A DNA stretch of 6,908 nucleotides. It comes from Alcanivorax sp. (GTDB taxonomy: Bacteria; Pseudomonadota; Gammaproteobacteria; Pseudomonadales; Alcanivoracaceae). Of this stretch, positions 1 to 5,781 are shown in pieces (the stretch's first letter is position 1; each line of letters begins with the position of its first letter). The notes beneath the pieces are model-generated. The model ran no database searches, was not told the origin of the DNA, and saw only the letters and a program-made list of their open reading frames with translations. The translations under genes and the position numbers were made by a program. The DNA is taken from NCBI GenBank assembly GCA_007135015.1, contig SLJS01000048.1:1-6908 (forward strand), given 5' to 3'.

Positions 1-141
1 CGGGACGTGATGGTGGGCTTTATCGAGAGCGCCAGCCAGATGCAGACCCTGTGGACCATGGGCGGCATCAAGTATCTGCAGGGCTTCTACCTGCAGCCGC
101 CCACCGAGGAGCTTCAGCTCGCCGCCACCGCGGAGGAGTAG
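1..141 (+). CDS. FimX-like EAL-domain protein, C-terminal fragment
   Basis: The window opens inside a gene whose last 46 residues are visible, ending in TAG. They contain VGFIESAS, then GGIKYLQGFYLQPP, the typical end of an EAL (cyclic-di-GMP phosphodiesterase-type) domain: the strand carrying the AEGVE-like motif, a helix, and the (Q)GYYxxxP segment. A canonical active EAL domain has A-E-G-V-E here. This protein reads V-G-F-I-E, so the first glutamate is replaced by glycine while the last is kept. That pattern resembles FimX, a non-catalytic cyclic-di-GMP receptor of type IV pili, whose gene lies next to serB in Pseudomonas aeruginosa (from memory). Upstream domains (REC, PAS, GGDEF expected for FimX) are outside the window. 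The EAL assignment is fairly secure; FimX orthology is inferred from motif and neighbour. The 3' end overlaps the 3' end of serB by 28 bp. Confidence 0.75.
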   Translation, partial: RDVMVGFIESASQMQTLWTMGGIKYLQGFYLQPPTEELQLAATAEE

Positions 142-1373
142 CGCGCCGCCAGCAATTCCGCCTGGTCGCGGTCACGGACACCGATCAGATAGAGGATGCC
201 ATCGAGCCCCAGGGTGGAAATGGACTGCTCGGCGCTTTCCTTGACCACCGGCTTGGCGCGGAAGGCGATACCCAGTCCCGCAACGCCGAGCATGGGCAGG
301 TCATTGGCTCCGTCGCCCACGGCAATGACCTGTTCCAGGCTGATGTCTTCCTGTCTGGCGATCTCGACGAGAAGTTCTGCCTTGCGCTCGCCATTGACGA
401 TGCGCCCGCTGACCTCGCCGGTAACCTTGCCGTCGCGGATCTCGAGTTCATTGGCATGGACATAGTCGATGTCCAGTTTCTTCTGCAGATAGCGACCGAA
501 CCAGGTGAAACCGCCGCTGAGAATGGCGGTGCGATAGCCGAGCGCCTTGAGTGTGCCGATCAGCCGCTCCGCCCCCTCCGTCAGGGGAATGCGTTCCTGG
601 ACGCTTTCCAGCACGGACTCGTCGAGCCCCTTGAGCAGTGCCACCCGGGCCCGGAAGCTTTCATTGAAGTCGAGTTCGCCACGCATGGCACGTTCGGTAA
701 TGGCTTCCACCTCTCCGGCAACACCCGCTTCACGGGCCAGTTCGTCGATCACTTCGGACTGGATCAGCGTGGAGTCCATGTCAAAGACCACCAGGCGGCG
801 GTTTCGGCGGAAGATGCTGTCTTTCTGGAAACCGATATCCATATTGCGCTGGTTGGCAATGCTCAGGAAGGAAGCGCGCATGGCCTCTGGCTCACGGGGG
901 TGGCCGCGCACGGAGATCTCGATACAGGCTCTGGAGTCCTTGCCGGTCTCCTCGCCTTCAAGCGGGACCCGCCCGGACAACCGGTTGATGCTGTCAATGT
1001 TGAGATCGTTGTCGGCGACGACTCTCGTGACATCACTGAGCTGCTCGCCGGTGATCTTGCGGGCGAGCATGGTAATGATATAGCGGTCCTTGCCCTGGCC
1101 GGCCACCCACTGCTCATAGCGCTCCTGGTCAATGGGCTGGAATGAGATGGAGACTTCCATCTTGTGCGCCGCGAACAGCAGGTCCTTGAGAAGTGGGGAG
1201 GCTTCGGATTCCGGGGGAACCTCCACCAGTATCCCCAGTGAAAGCGTGTCGTGGATGACCGCCTGGCCGATGTCCAGAATGTTCAGGTGATACTGGGCGA
1301 GGATCCGTGTGAATGAAGCCGTGATGCCCGGAGCATCCCCACCGGATACCTGGATCAGAATAATCTCGCGCAC
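114..1373 (-). CDS. serB: Phosphoserine phosphatase SerB (two ACT domains + HAD)
   Basis: SerB catalyses the last step of L-serine synthesis, hydrolysing O-phospho-L-serine in the cytoplasm. The 419-residue product is the long form seen in Pseudomonas and mycobacteria, not the 322-residue E. coli form. Residues 1-80 and about 97-180 look like two ACT (amino-acid-binding) domains. The HAD phosphatase domain follows: motif I DMDST with nucleophile Asp198 and acid/base Asp200, motif II Ser286 in SGGF, Lys331, and motif III GDGANDLPML with Asp354 and Asp358. The start chosen is a GTG at 1373, because AGGAGG lies 7 nt upstream and the ACT domain begins immediately (VREIILIQVSGGDAPG). An in-frame ATG at 1544 would add 57 Arg/Pro-rich residues with no family resemblance. 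It is transcribed divergently from the AhpA-like gene and converges on the EAL gene. The tandem ACT domains suggest amino-acid control, but no serine effect can be read from sequence. Confidence 0.96.
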   Translation of the reverse strand: MREIILIQVSGGDAPGITASFTRILAQYHLNILDIGQAVIHDTLSLGILVEVPPESEASPLLKDLLFAAHKMEVSISFQPIDQERYEQWVAGQGKDRYIITMLARKITGEQLSDVTRVVADNDLNIDSINRLSGRVPLEGEETGKDSRACIEISVRGHPREPEAMRASFLSIANQRNMDIGFQKDSIFRRNRRLVVFDMDSTLIQSEVIDELAREAGVAGEVEAITERAMRGELDFNESFRARVALLKGLDESVLESVQERIPLTEGAERLIGTLKALGYRTAILSGGFTWFGRYLQKKLDIDYVHANELEIRDGKVTGEVSGRIVNGERKAELLVEIARQEDISLEQVIAVGDGANDLPMLGVAGLGIAFRAKPVVKESAEQSISTLGLDGILYLIGVRDRDQAELLAARYSSAVAAS

Positions 1374-1380
1374 TCGGGGT

Positions 1381-1386
1381 CCTCCT
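1381..1386 (-). promoter_or_regulatory. Ribosome binding site of serB (fixes GTG start)
   Basis: On the minus strand AGGAGG lies 7 nt upstream of the GTG at 1373. This perfect Shine-Dalgarno match decides the serB start in favour of GTG over the ATG at 1544. Confidence 0.85.
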
Positions 1387-1488
1387 GTTGACGGATCGCG
1401 GGTCTGTCTTCGGTGACCGCGGGGACCCGCCCGCACCATGCTGGCGCATCGGGGTGAGTCCTTCGGCAATCCGCTGCATTTCTCCAGG

Positions 1489-1532
1489 GGCCGGGTCGCC
1501 CGGCCGGTCGGCTTCCGGGCCGCGGGGCCCGG
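1489..1532. repeat. Two adjacent GC-rich hairpins in the serB/ahpA spacer
   Basis: The 274-bp spacer between the divergent serB and AhpA-like genes (1374-1647) holds no credible gene. It does hold two perfect inverted repeats 9 bp apart. The first (1489-1505) has arms GGCCGGG and CCCGGCC around a TCG loop. The second (1515-1532) has arms CCGGGCC and GGCCCGG around a GCGG loop. Neither is followed by a T run on either strand, so they do not look like intrinsic terminators. A 9-bp direct repeat GCGGCCCCG also occurs at 1561-1569 and 1586-1594. Function is unknown; they could fold in the serB leader RNA if its promoter lies upstream of them, or simply reflect local GC richness. Confidence 0.6.
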
Positions 1533-1608
1533 CAGCGGAGGCACAGGATACCAGCAAAGGGCGGCCCCGGCATCGTCGGCAACGCGCGGCCCCGCTCGCC
1601 CGCCGCCC

Positions 1609-1617
1609 TGCTATACT
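1609..1617 (+). promoter_or_regulatory. Extended -10 promoter for the AhpA-like gene
   Basis: TGCTATACT is an extended -10 element: TG, one base, then TATACT, which matches five of six sigma-70 consensus positions. No good -35 hexamer is present at 16-18 bp upstream, as is common for extended -10 promoters. Transcription would begin near 1624, giving a leader of about 24 nt before the ATG at 1648, with GCAGGA as the ribosome binding site. The surrounding DNA is very GC-rich, so this AT-containing box stands out. Confidence 0.6.
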
Positions 1618-1647
1618 GCGCGCCGACCGGGCAGGGCAGGATCAAAC

Positions 1648-2823
1648 ATGGACGACTGGCTGGAACAGATCAGGTGGCGGTTGCGCAGCGAACGCGCGTT
1701 GCTGCGTGAACTCGCGTTGATCCTGCTCGCCAGTCTGGTGGTGGGGCTTTATTTTCTCGAGCACATGGATGCCCGCATTGCCGAGCATGAACGTGTCTAT
1801 ACGGAGGGGCTGGCGGTTCAGGCGTCGCAGGCGGCCGCGGAGTACATGGCCGCCGAGGACCGGATCAGTCTGACGGTCCTGGCACGGCGAACTGCTACCC
1901 TGGCGCCGGTCAGCCGCGTGGAGTTGCGTGATGCCTCGGGCAACGAACTTGCCAGCTCCGGTCCGGAGCGTTCCGGGGATGACTTTTCCGTCCAGCGGGC
2001 CGTGCGGATGGGAGAGGGCGAAGTGGTGGGGCTGGTACAGATCTGGCCTGAGCCCGCCCGCAGCCTGCGTCAGCAGACCGAGGCGGGTTTCGTACTGCTG
2101 GCACTCTGTCTCGTTGCCCTGCGGATTGTCCTGGCCGTCATCTATCGCCGTCTGGTTCCCCGTGCGAGCAAGGGGGGCGGTCGAGTCCGAATGGCCGCGG
2201 GCAAGGATGCCGGTGCCGGGTTGAACCCGGACGTGCAGCCCCTGTCTTCCGGTATGCAGGAGTCCCCGGGCGACACGCAGGCGGTGTTGCGTGTCGCGCT
2301 GGTCAATCATCGACATCTGGAAGCCCGCTACACCCCCTCGCTTCTCGCGGAACTTCTGGAGGACTACCGCTTGCATCTTGAACAGGTGGTCGAACTGTAC
2401 GGAGGGCGGCTGGAGAGCCCTCCCGGTGAAAGGGCGCTGGCAAGCTTCTCCGGGCCCACCTCCGGTGAAGCCGCGTTCAGTGCCCTGTGCGCCGGGCAGC
2501 TGTTCCTGCGCCTGAGCCGCCGGCTGGGCGCGGAGCGAAAGGATGCCGGCAGACCGGCGCTCGAGTTCAAGCTGCTGGTCACCACGGCCGCGGACCGGGA
2601 GTTTTCCTGGGCCTGTTGCGAGGGTGGCTATCCCGGACGGGTACAGATGCCGGAGCGGGAGCTGGTGGAGCTCGGACTCGATGCCCGCGTGCTGTATCGC
2701 AGTGAACAGGCCCTGGAGGCGGTCTGCGATGGAGAGTCCATGCGCCTGCAGCCCGTGGACCAGTTGGCGCAGCGTTATCAGAAGCTGATCAGCGAGCAGG
2801 CGGAGCGCCTGGAGGCGAAATAA
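1648..2823 (+). CDS. AhpA/YtjB-like inner-membrane protein with cyclase-like C-terminal domain
   Basis: A 391-residue membrane protein. Residues 1-20 are a charged cytoplasmic head, about 21-37 form a first membrane helix, about 40-145 a probable periplasmic domain (with an extracytoplasmic-sensor-like VELRDASGNELASSG segment), and about 146-168 a second helix followed by the positive stretch YRRLVPRASK. This layout, and a position divergent from serB, match the AhpA/YtjB (SMP) family of poorly understood membrane proteins, whose E. coli member ytjB also neighbours serB. E. coli YtjB is about 214 residues; this one adds about 170 cytoplasmic residues. Residues 213-320 read like a decayed class III adenylate/guanylate cyclase fold (LLEDYRLHLEQVVELYGGRL, then PGERALASFSGP), with both metal-binding aspartates apparently absent. 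The ATG at 1648 is chosen because it follows an extended -10 promoter and a GCAGGA site; an ATG at 1438 would lie upstream of that promoter. Family assignment is moderate; biochemical function is unknown. Confidence 0.8.
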   Translation: MDDWLEQIRWRLRSERALLRELALILLASLVVGLYFLEHMDARIAEHERVYTEGLAVQASQAAAEYMAAEDRISLTVLARRTATLAPVSRVELRDASGNELASSGPERSGDDFSVQRAVRMGEGEVVGLVQIWPEPARSLRQQTEAGFVLLALCLVALRIVLAVIYRRLVPRASKGGGRVRMAAGKDAGAGLNPDVQPLSSGMQESPGDTQAVLRVALVNHRHLEARYTPSLLAELLEDYRLHLEQVVELYGGRLESPPGERALASFSGPTSGEAAFSALCAGQLFLRLSRRLGAERKDAGRPALEFKLLVTTAADREFSWACCEGGYPGRVQMPERELVELGLDARVLYRSEQALEAVCDGESMRLQPVDQLAQRYQKLISEQAERLEAK

Positions 2824-2831
2824 GATCAGTA

Positions 2832-2873
2832 GCGAGCTGCGAGCTGCGAGCTGCGAGCGGCGAGAAGCGAGGA
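2832..2873. repeat. Six tandem heptamers (GCGAGNN) between convergent genes
   Basis: Six consecutive 7-bp units fill most of the 52-bp spacer between the AhpA-like gene and psd: GCGAGCT three times, then GCGAGCG, GCGAGAA and GCGAGGA. The first five bases are invariant and the last two drift towards psd. The array ends 2 bp before the psd stop codon. AGCT is self-complementary, so neighbouring units can pair as AGCT-GCG-AGCT, but the stems are weak and there is no T run. A role in ending convergent transcription is possible but not shown. Confidence 0.85.
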
Positions 2874-2875
2874 GG

Positions 2876-3760
2876 TCAGTCCTTCGTTGTTTTCAGCGTT
2901 CCCAGCGTCTGTCCCATCCGTACCGGCGATTCGGGGCCCAGCCCGTCCTTCCATCTGCAGCGCCCCGGCGGGAACACGACAATGACCGTGGAACCGAGCA
3001 GGAAGCGGCCCACTTCTTCACCCCGTTGCAGATGCAGTGGTGACTGTGGCCAGCGGATACGGCTGACGGCTTTTGCTCCCGGTGTGACCCGGCCGGCGTA
3101 GACGGTTTCAATGCCGGCGACAATCATGGCGCCGACCAGAATGACGGCGACCGGGCCCTGTTGTGTATCAAAAACCGAGACCAGCCTTTCGTTGCGGGCA
3201 AAAAGGCGTGGTACCAGTTCCGTGGTGGCCTGGTTGACGGAGAACAGCCTGCCGGGGATATAGAGGCTCTCTGTCAGGGTGCCGTCGACGGGCATGTGCA
3301 CACGATGGTAGTCCCGGGGCGAAAGGTAAACCGTGGCGAAGTCGCCGCCGGCAAACTCGCCGGCCAGCTCGCCATTGCCGCCAAAGAGCTCGAACAGGGA
3401 GTAGTGACGCCCCTTGGCCTGTACCAGTTCACTGCCGCGCAGCGAGCCGATCTGACTGATGGTGCCGTCGGCGGGGCAGGCGATGGCCCCGGGCTCGCCT
3501 GCGATCGGTCGTGCTCCGGGTTTGAGTGCACGGGTGAAAAAGGCATTGAAGTCGGGGTAGAGGTCCGGATCCTCGATCTCCGCTTCGGAAAGGTCCACGC
3601 CGTAATGACGGCGGAAGGCGTTGATCAGCAGGGTCTTGAGCCATGCCTGGCGGCTGTCGGCAAGGCGACCGGCCAGTCGCGAGAGGCCGTGATGGGGAAG
3701 CAGGTACTGCAACGCGACGAAGGCTCGCGCCAGCAGGCGTGACAGCCAGGCCGGTTTCAC
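2876..3760 (-). CDS. psd: Phosphatidylserine decarboxylase proenzyme
   Basis: Psd is a membrane-associated, pyruvoyl-dependent enzyme that converts phosphatidylserine to phosphatidylethanolamine, the last step in making the main gammaproteobacterial phospholipid. The 294-residue proenzyme shows the family landmarks in order: FNAFFTR (71-77), CPADG with Asp98, YLSPRDYHRVHMP with His152 and His155, GRLFSVN (170-176), and the autocleavage motif LGST (255-258). Cleavage between Gly256 and Ser257 would yield a 256-residue beta chain and a short alpha chain with the pyruvoyl group at its N terminus. The start taken is a GTG at 3758-3760 that overlaps the rhdA stop codon (GTGA) and has AAGGAAG 7 nt upstream. 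An ATG at 3805 would add 15 residues and enlarge the overlap with rhdA without family support. The overlap implies translational coupling to rhdA. Length agrees with the roughly 290-residue Pseudomonas enzyme. Confidence 0.96.
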   Translation of the reverse strand: MKPAWLSRLLARAFVALQYLLPHHGLSRLAGRLADSRQAWLKTLLINAFRRHYGVDLSEAEIEDPDLYPDFNAFFTRALKPGARPIAGEPGAIACPADGTISQIGSLRGSELVQAKGRHYSLFELFGGNGELAGEFAGGDFATVYLSPRDYHRVHMPVDGTLTESLYIPGRLFSVNQATTELVPRLFARNERLVSVFDTQQGPVAVILVGAMIVAGIETVYAGRVTPGAKAVSRIRWPQSPLHLQRGEEVGRFLLGSTVIVVFPPGRCRWKDGLGPESPVRMGQTLGTLKTTKD

Positions 3761-4587
3761 TCCATATCTTCCTTTTCCACCGGCGTGTCGGGGTGGTTGC
3801 CCCATTCGGCCCAGGAGCCGGGATAGCCACGGATGCGTTCAAAACCCAGCACGCGGCCCACCAGCCAGGTGTAGCTGGAGCGGTGATGGGTCTGGCAGTG
3901 GGTGATGATTTCCCTGTCACCGGTGATGCCCAGCTCCGCGAGTTCGGCCCGCAGCGTTTCGGCCGGGCGCATCCGCAGATTCCGGTCCTTGTCCATGGCA
4001 TGGGTCCACTCGTAGTGCACCGCGCCCGGGATGTGTCCGCCTTTCTGGGCGAAGGCGCGCACGCCGGCATACTCTTCCTCCGAACGTGCATCCCAGACCA
4101 CCACATCGTCATCCTTGTAGTGCAGGAGCAGGTACTCCAGGTCCACCGCGGGTTCGGGCCTGAAGGGACCAAGCTGGTACTGAGAGGGTTTCGGCTCCGC
4201 GGGCTCGCTGTCCACGGGCAGATCCTCAGCCAGCCAGGCATGAATGCCGCCGTCGAGACAGGAGTAGTGCGGATGCCCGGCAAGGTCCAGCAGCCACAGC
4301 AGCCGGCCGGCCCAGCCGCCGCCCTCGTCGTCATAGGCCACCACGTGCCTTTCCGGCGTCAGGCCGATCTCCGAGAACAGCGTCTCGAGCGCTTCGCGCT
4401 CCGGGACCAGGCCTGGAGCGGGCTGGCCGCCGTGCTGCAGGCGGCGGAAGTCCACATGGACGGCGCCCGGCACATGGGCCTGCTCATAGACCTGCAATCT
4501 GGAAAGGTCGACGATCAGAAGTTCCGGATCACCCAGATGCCTGGCCAGCACCTCGGGGTCCACAAGGAGGGGAAGCTTTTCGCTCAT
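3757..4587 (-). CDS. rhdA: Thiosulfate sulfurtransferase (tandem rhodanese) RhdA
   Basis: RhdA moves a sulfane sulfur from thiosulfate to cyanide or another thiol acceptor through a cysteine persulfide. The 276-residue protein has two rhodanese domains. The N-terminal one (about 8-128) is inactive: where the catalytic Cys would sit it reads AYDDEGGGWAGR. The C-terminal one (about 150-270) carries Cys231 in the loop HCQTHHRSSY and ends with GSWAEWGNHPDTPVE. The CQTHHR loop is characteristic of Azotobacter vinelandii and Pseudomonas RhdA. The protein has only one other cysteine, Cys110. The ATG at 4587 is preferred because AGGA lies 8 nt upstream; the in-frame ATG at 4596 (three residues longer) has no spaced ribosome binding site. 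A candidate sigma-70 promoter lies just upstream. Its stop codon overlaps the psd start, so the two are probably one transcript. Physiological acceptor is unknown from sequence. Confidence 0.95.
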   Translation of the reverse strand: MSEKLPLLVDPEVLARHLGDPELLIVDLSRLQVYEQAHVPGAVHVDFRRLQHGGQPAPGLVPEREALETLFSEIGLTPERHVVAYDDEGGGWAGRLLWLLDLAGHPHYSCLDGGIHAWLAEDLPVDSEPAEPKPSQYQLGPFRPEPAVDLEYLLLHYKDDDVVVWDARSEEEYAGVRAFAQKGGHIPGAVHYEWTHAMDKDRNLRMRPAETLRAELAELGITGDREIITHCQTHHRSSYTWLVGRVLGFERIRGYPGSWAEWGNHPDTPVEKEDME

Positions 4588-4616
4588 AAAGGACATCCTG
4601 ACCGGAACCAGTCACC

Positions 4617-4645
4617 ATTCTAGGGAACCTCGGATCATTTCCCAA
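4617..4645 (-). promoter_or_regulatory. Candidate sigma-70 promoter for rhdA-psd
   Basis: On the minus strand TTGGGA (4640-4645) and TAGAAT (4617-4622) are separated by exactly 17 bp. The -10 box matches consensus at five of six positions and the -35 at four. Transcription would start near 4610, about 23 nt before the rhdA ATG at 4587. It lies in the 78-bp gap after the rsgA stop codon, so rhdA-psd can be expressed independently of rsgA. Confidence 0.6.
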
Positions 4646-4665
4646 GGGCTGGCCATTCCGGGGCT

Positions 4666-5667
4666 TCAGTACTTCTGCCTCTTGCCGGGATCCAGGGTGT
4701 CGGCGATCCGGAAAAAGTTCTCCATGCGCTGTGGATCAATGCGGCCCTCTTCCACGGCCGCGTGCAGCGCGCAGCCGGGCTCATGGCGGTGCGAGCAGTT
4801 GCGGAATCGGCATTCGGTGGCCAGCGGCGCGAGATCCCGGTAGCCGCGCAGCAGCTCCTCTTCGCTGATGTGCCAGAGGCCGAATTCCCGTACGCCCGGT
4901 GAATCAATCAGGTCTCCGGAGCCGGGCAGGTGAAACAGTCTTGCCGCAGTGGTGGTGTGCTGGCCCAGGCCGGTGTCGGAGACGGAACCTGTGGGCAATT
5001 GCGCTTCGGGCAGCAGGGCATTGACCAGCGCGGACTTGCCCACGCCGGACTGACCCGCCAGAACCCCCGTATGGCCCTCCAGGGCGTGTTGCAGCGGTTC
5101 AATCCCCTGCCCCGTGGATGCCGAGACCTCGAGGAAATCGTATCCAATCTCCGTGTACAGGCGCCGGAGCCGGTCGGCGGCCTCGCGGGTCTGCGGCTCG
5201 TCCAGCAGGTCCGCCTTGTTGAATACCAGCACCGGCTCTATGGCGGACAGCTCCGCGGCCACCAGGTAACGGTCGACGAGCAGGCTCGAGGCAGCCGGCA
5301 CCGGGGCGAGCACCACCAGAAGCCGGTCCACATTGGCGGCGAGGGGCTTGAGGCGTCCGTAGGGGTCCGGCCGCCGCAGTTCGCTGTGACGTGGCTCCAC
5401 GGCTACCACAACGCCGTGCTCGTTTTTGCTGCCCGGCTGCCACAGTACCCGGTCGCCGGCGACCAGCTGGTCCAGATTGGCGCGCAGGTGGCAGCGGTGT
5501 CGCTCGCCCCGCGCATCCTCCAGTTCCACCTGTTTGCCGTGGTGGGCGATGATCAGGCCGGTTTCGCCGGACGACTCCCCCTCGACGGGGGAAGGCCGGG
5601 TGATGCGTTCGCGTTCCCTTTCGCGAATGCGCCTGCGCTGCTGTTGGCTGAGTTTTCTTTTCGCCAT
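4666..5667 (-). CDS. rsgA: Small ribosomal subunit biogenesis GTPase RsgA (YjeQ)
   Basis: RsgA is a GTPase acting late in 30S subunit maturation, checking the decoding centre and releasing assembly factors such as RbfA. The 333-residue protein has the usual three parts: a basic N-terminal tail with an OB-fold (about 35-95), a circularly permuted GTPase domain, and a C-terminal zinc-binding domain. The permutation shows in the motif order: G4 NKAD (150-153), G5 SAS (182-184), then G1 GQSGVGKS (205-212), G2 within GQHTTT (235-240), and G3 DSPG (255-258). The zinc ligands follow the family spacing: Cys286, Cys291, His293 and Cys299. The start MAKRKLSQQQRRR at 5667 matches homologues in its basic opening, with GGGAG 10 nt upstream. 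The same frame stays open for 355 more codons, to 6732, but that stretch is antisense to the SDR gene. It is divergent from the SDR gene, while E. coli rsgA is directly divergent from orn. Confidence 0.96.
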   Translation of the reverse strand: MAKRKLSQQQRRRIRERERERITRPSPVEGESSGETGLIIAHHGKQVELEDARGERHRCHLRANLDQLVAGDRVLWQPGSKNEHGVVVAVEPRHSELRRPDPYGRLKPLAANVDRLLVVLAPVPAASSLLVDRYLVAAELSAIEPVLVFNKADLLDEPQTREAADRLRRLYTEIGYDFLEVSASTGQGIEPLQHALEGHTGVLAGQSGVGKSALVNALLPEAQLPTGSVSDTGLGQHTTTAARLFHLPGSGDLIDSPGVREFGLWHISEEELLRGYRDLAPLATECRFRNCSHRHEPGCALHAAVEEGRIDPQRMENFFRIADTLDPGKRQKY

Positions 5668-5694
5668 GGATGGAAAGCTCCCGGGAGGATTGGC

Positions 5695-5723
5695 AAGATA
5701 ACCCCCTGTCATCCGGGTGACAA
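5695..5723 (-). promoter_or_regulatory. Candidate sigma-70 promoter for rsgA
   Basis: On the minus strand TTGTCA (5718-5723, five of six matches to the -35 consensus) and TATCTT (5695-5700, four of six) are 17 bp apart. Transcription would begin near 5688, giving a leader of about 21 nt before the rsgA ATG. The leader contains the perfect 10-bp palindrome CTCCCGGGAG (5678-5687), whose second half is the ribosome binding site. No convincing promoter for the divergent SDR gene was found in this 114-bp spacer. Confidence 0.6.
5707..5722. promoter_or_regulatory. 16-bp near-palindrome overlapping the rsgA promoter
   Basis: TGTCATCCGGGTGACA is a dyad with seven of eight base pairs symmetric (TGTCA, six bases, TGACA). 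It covers five of the six -35 bases and most of the spacer of the candidate rsgA promoter, in the gap between two divergent genes. Its size and placement fit an operator for a dimeric repressor. No regulator gene is present in the window and I do not recognise the motif as belonging to a specific family. Confidence 0.45.
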
Positions 5724-5781
5724 TCCGCTCGTGCGGGCCGCCCAGCCTGCAGGGCGCCACCCGACACAGGGAGAAGGGATC

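Noticed and set aside
51..1145. 364-residue plus-strand open frame opposite serB.
   Set aside because: It is a GC-rich shadow of serB. All catalytic HAD motifs are on the minus strand and the shadow has no recognisable domain.
1374..1544. Upstream ATG start for serB.
   Set aside because: The AGGAGG site 7 nt before the GTG at 1373 and the immediate start of the ACT domain favour the shorter protein.
1438..1647. In-frame upstream ATG that would add 70 residues to the AhpA-like protein.
   Set aside because: The extra stretch is Pro/Arg/Gly-rich, runs through the two hairpins and lies upstream of the extended -10 box.
1642..2376. 244-residue minus-strand frame opposite the AhpA-like gene.
   Set aside because: It has no recognisable motif, and the plus strand has a promoter, a ribosome binding site and two membrane helices in the expected order.
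2832..2873. CRISPR-like array.
   Set aside because: The units are contiguous 7-mers without spacers, so this is a simple tandem repeat.
2824..2875. Intrinsic terminator between the convergent AhpA-like gene and psd.
   Set aside because: The heptamers allow only weak 4-bp stems and no T run follows on either strand.
3161..4623. Overlapping plus-strand open frames (193 and 326 residues) opposite psd and rhdA.
   Set aside because: Both lie antisense to genes with clear active-site motifs and show no domain of their own.
4930..5781. Long plus-strand open frame that would extend the SDR protein upstream by 284 residues.
   Set aside because: It is antisense to rsgA, whose GTPase and zinc motifs are intact. 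The added residues show no SDR resemblance, and the Rossmann fold starts right after the ATG at 5782.
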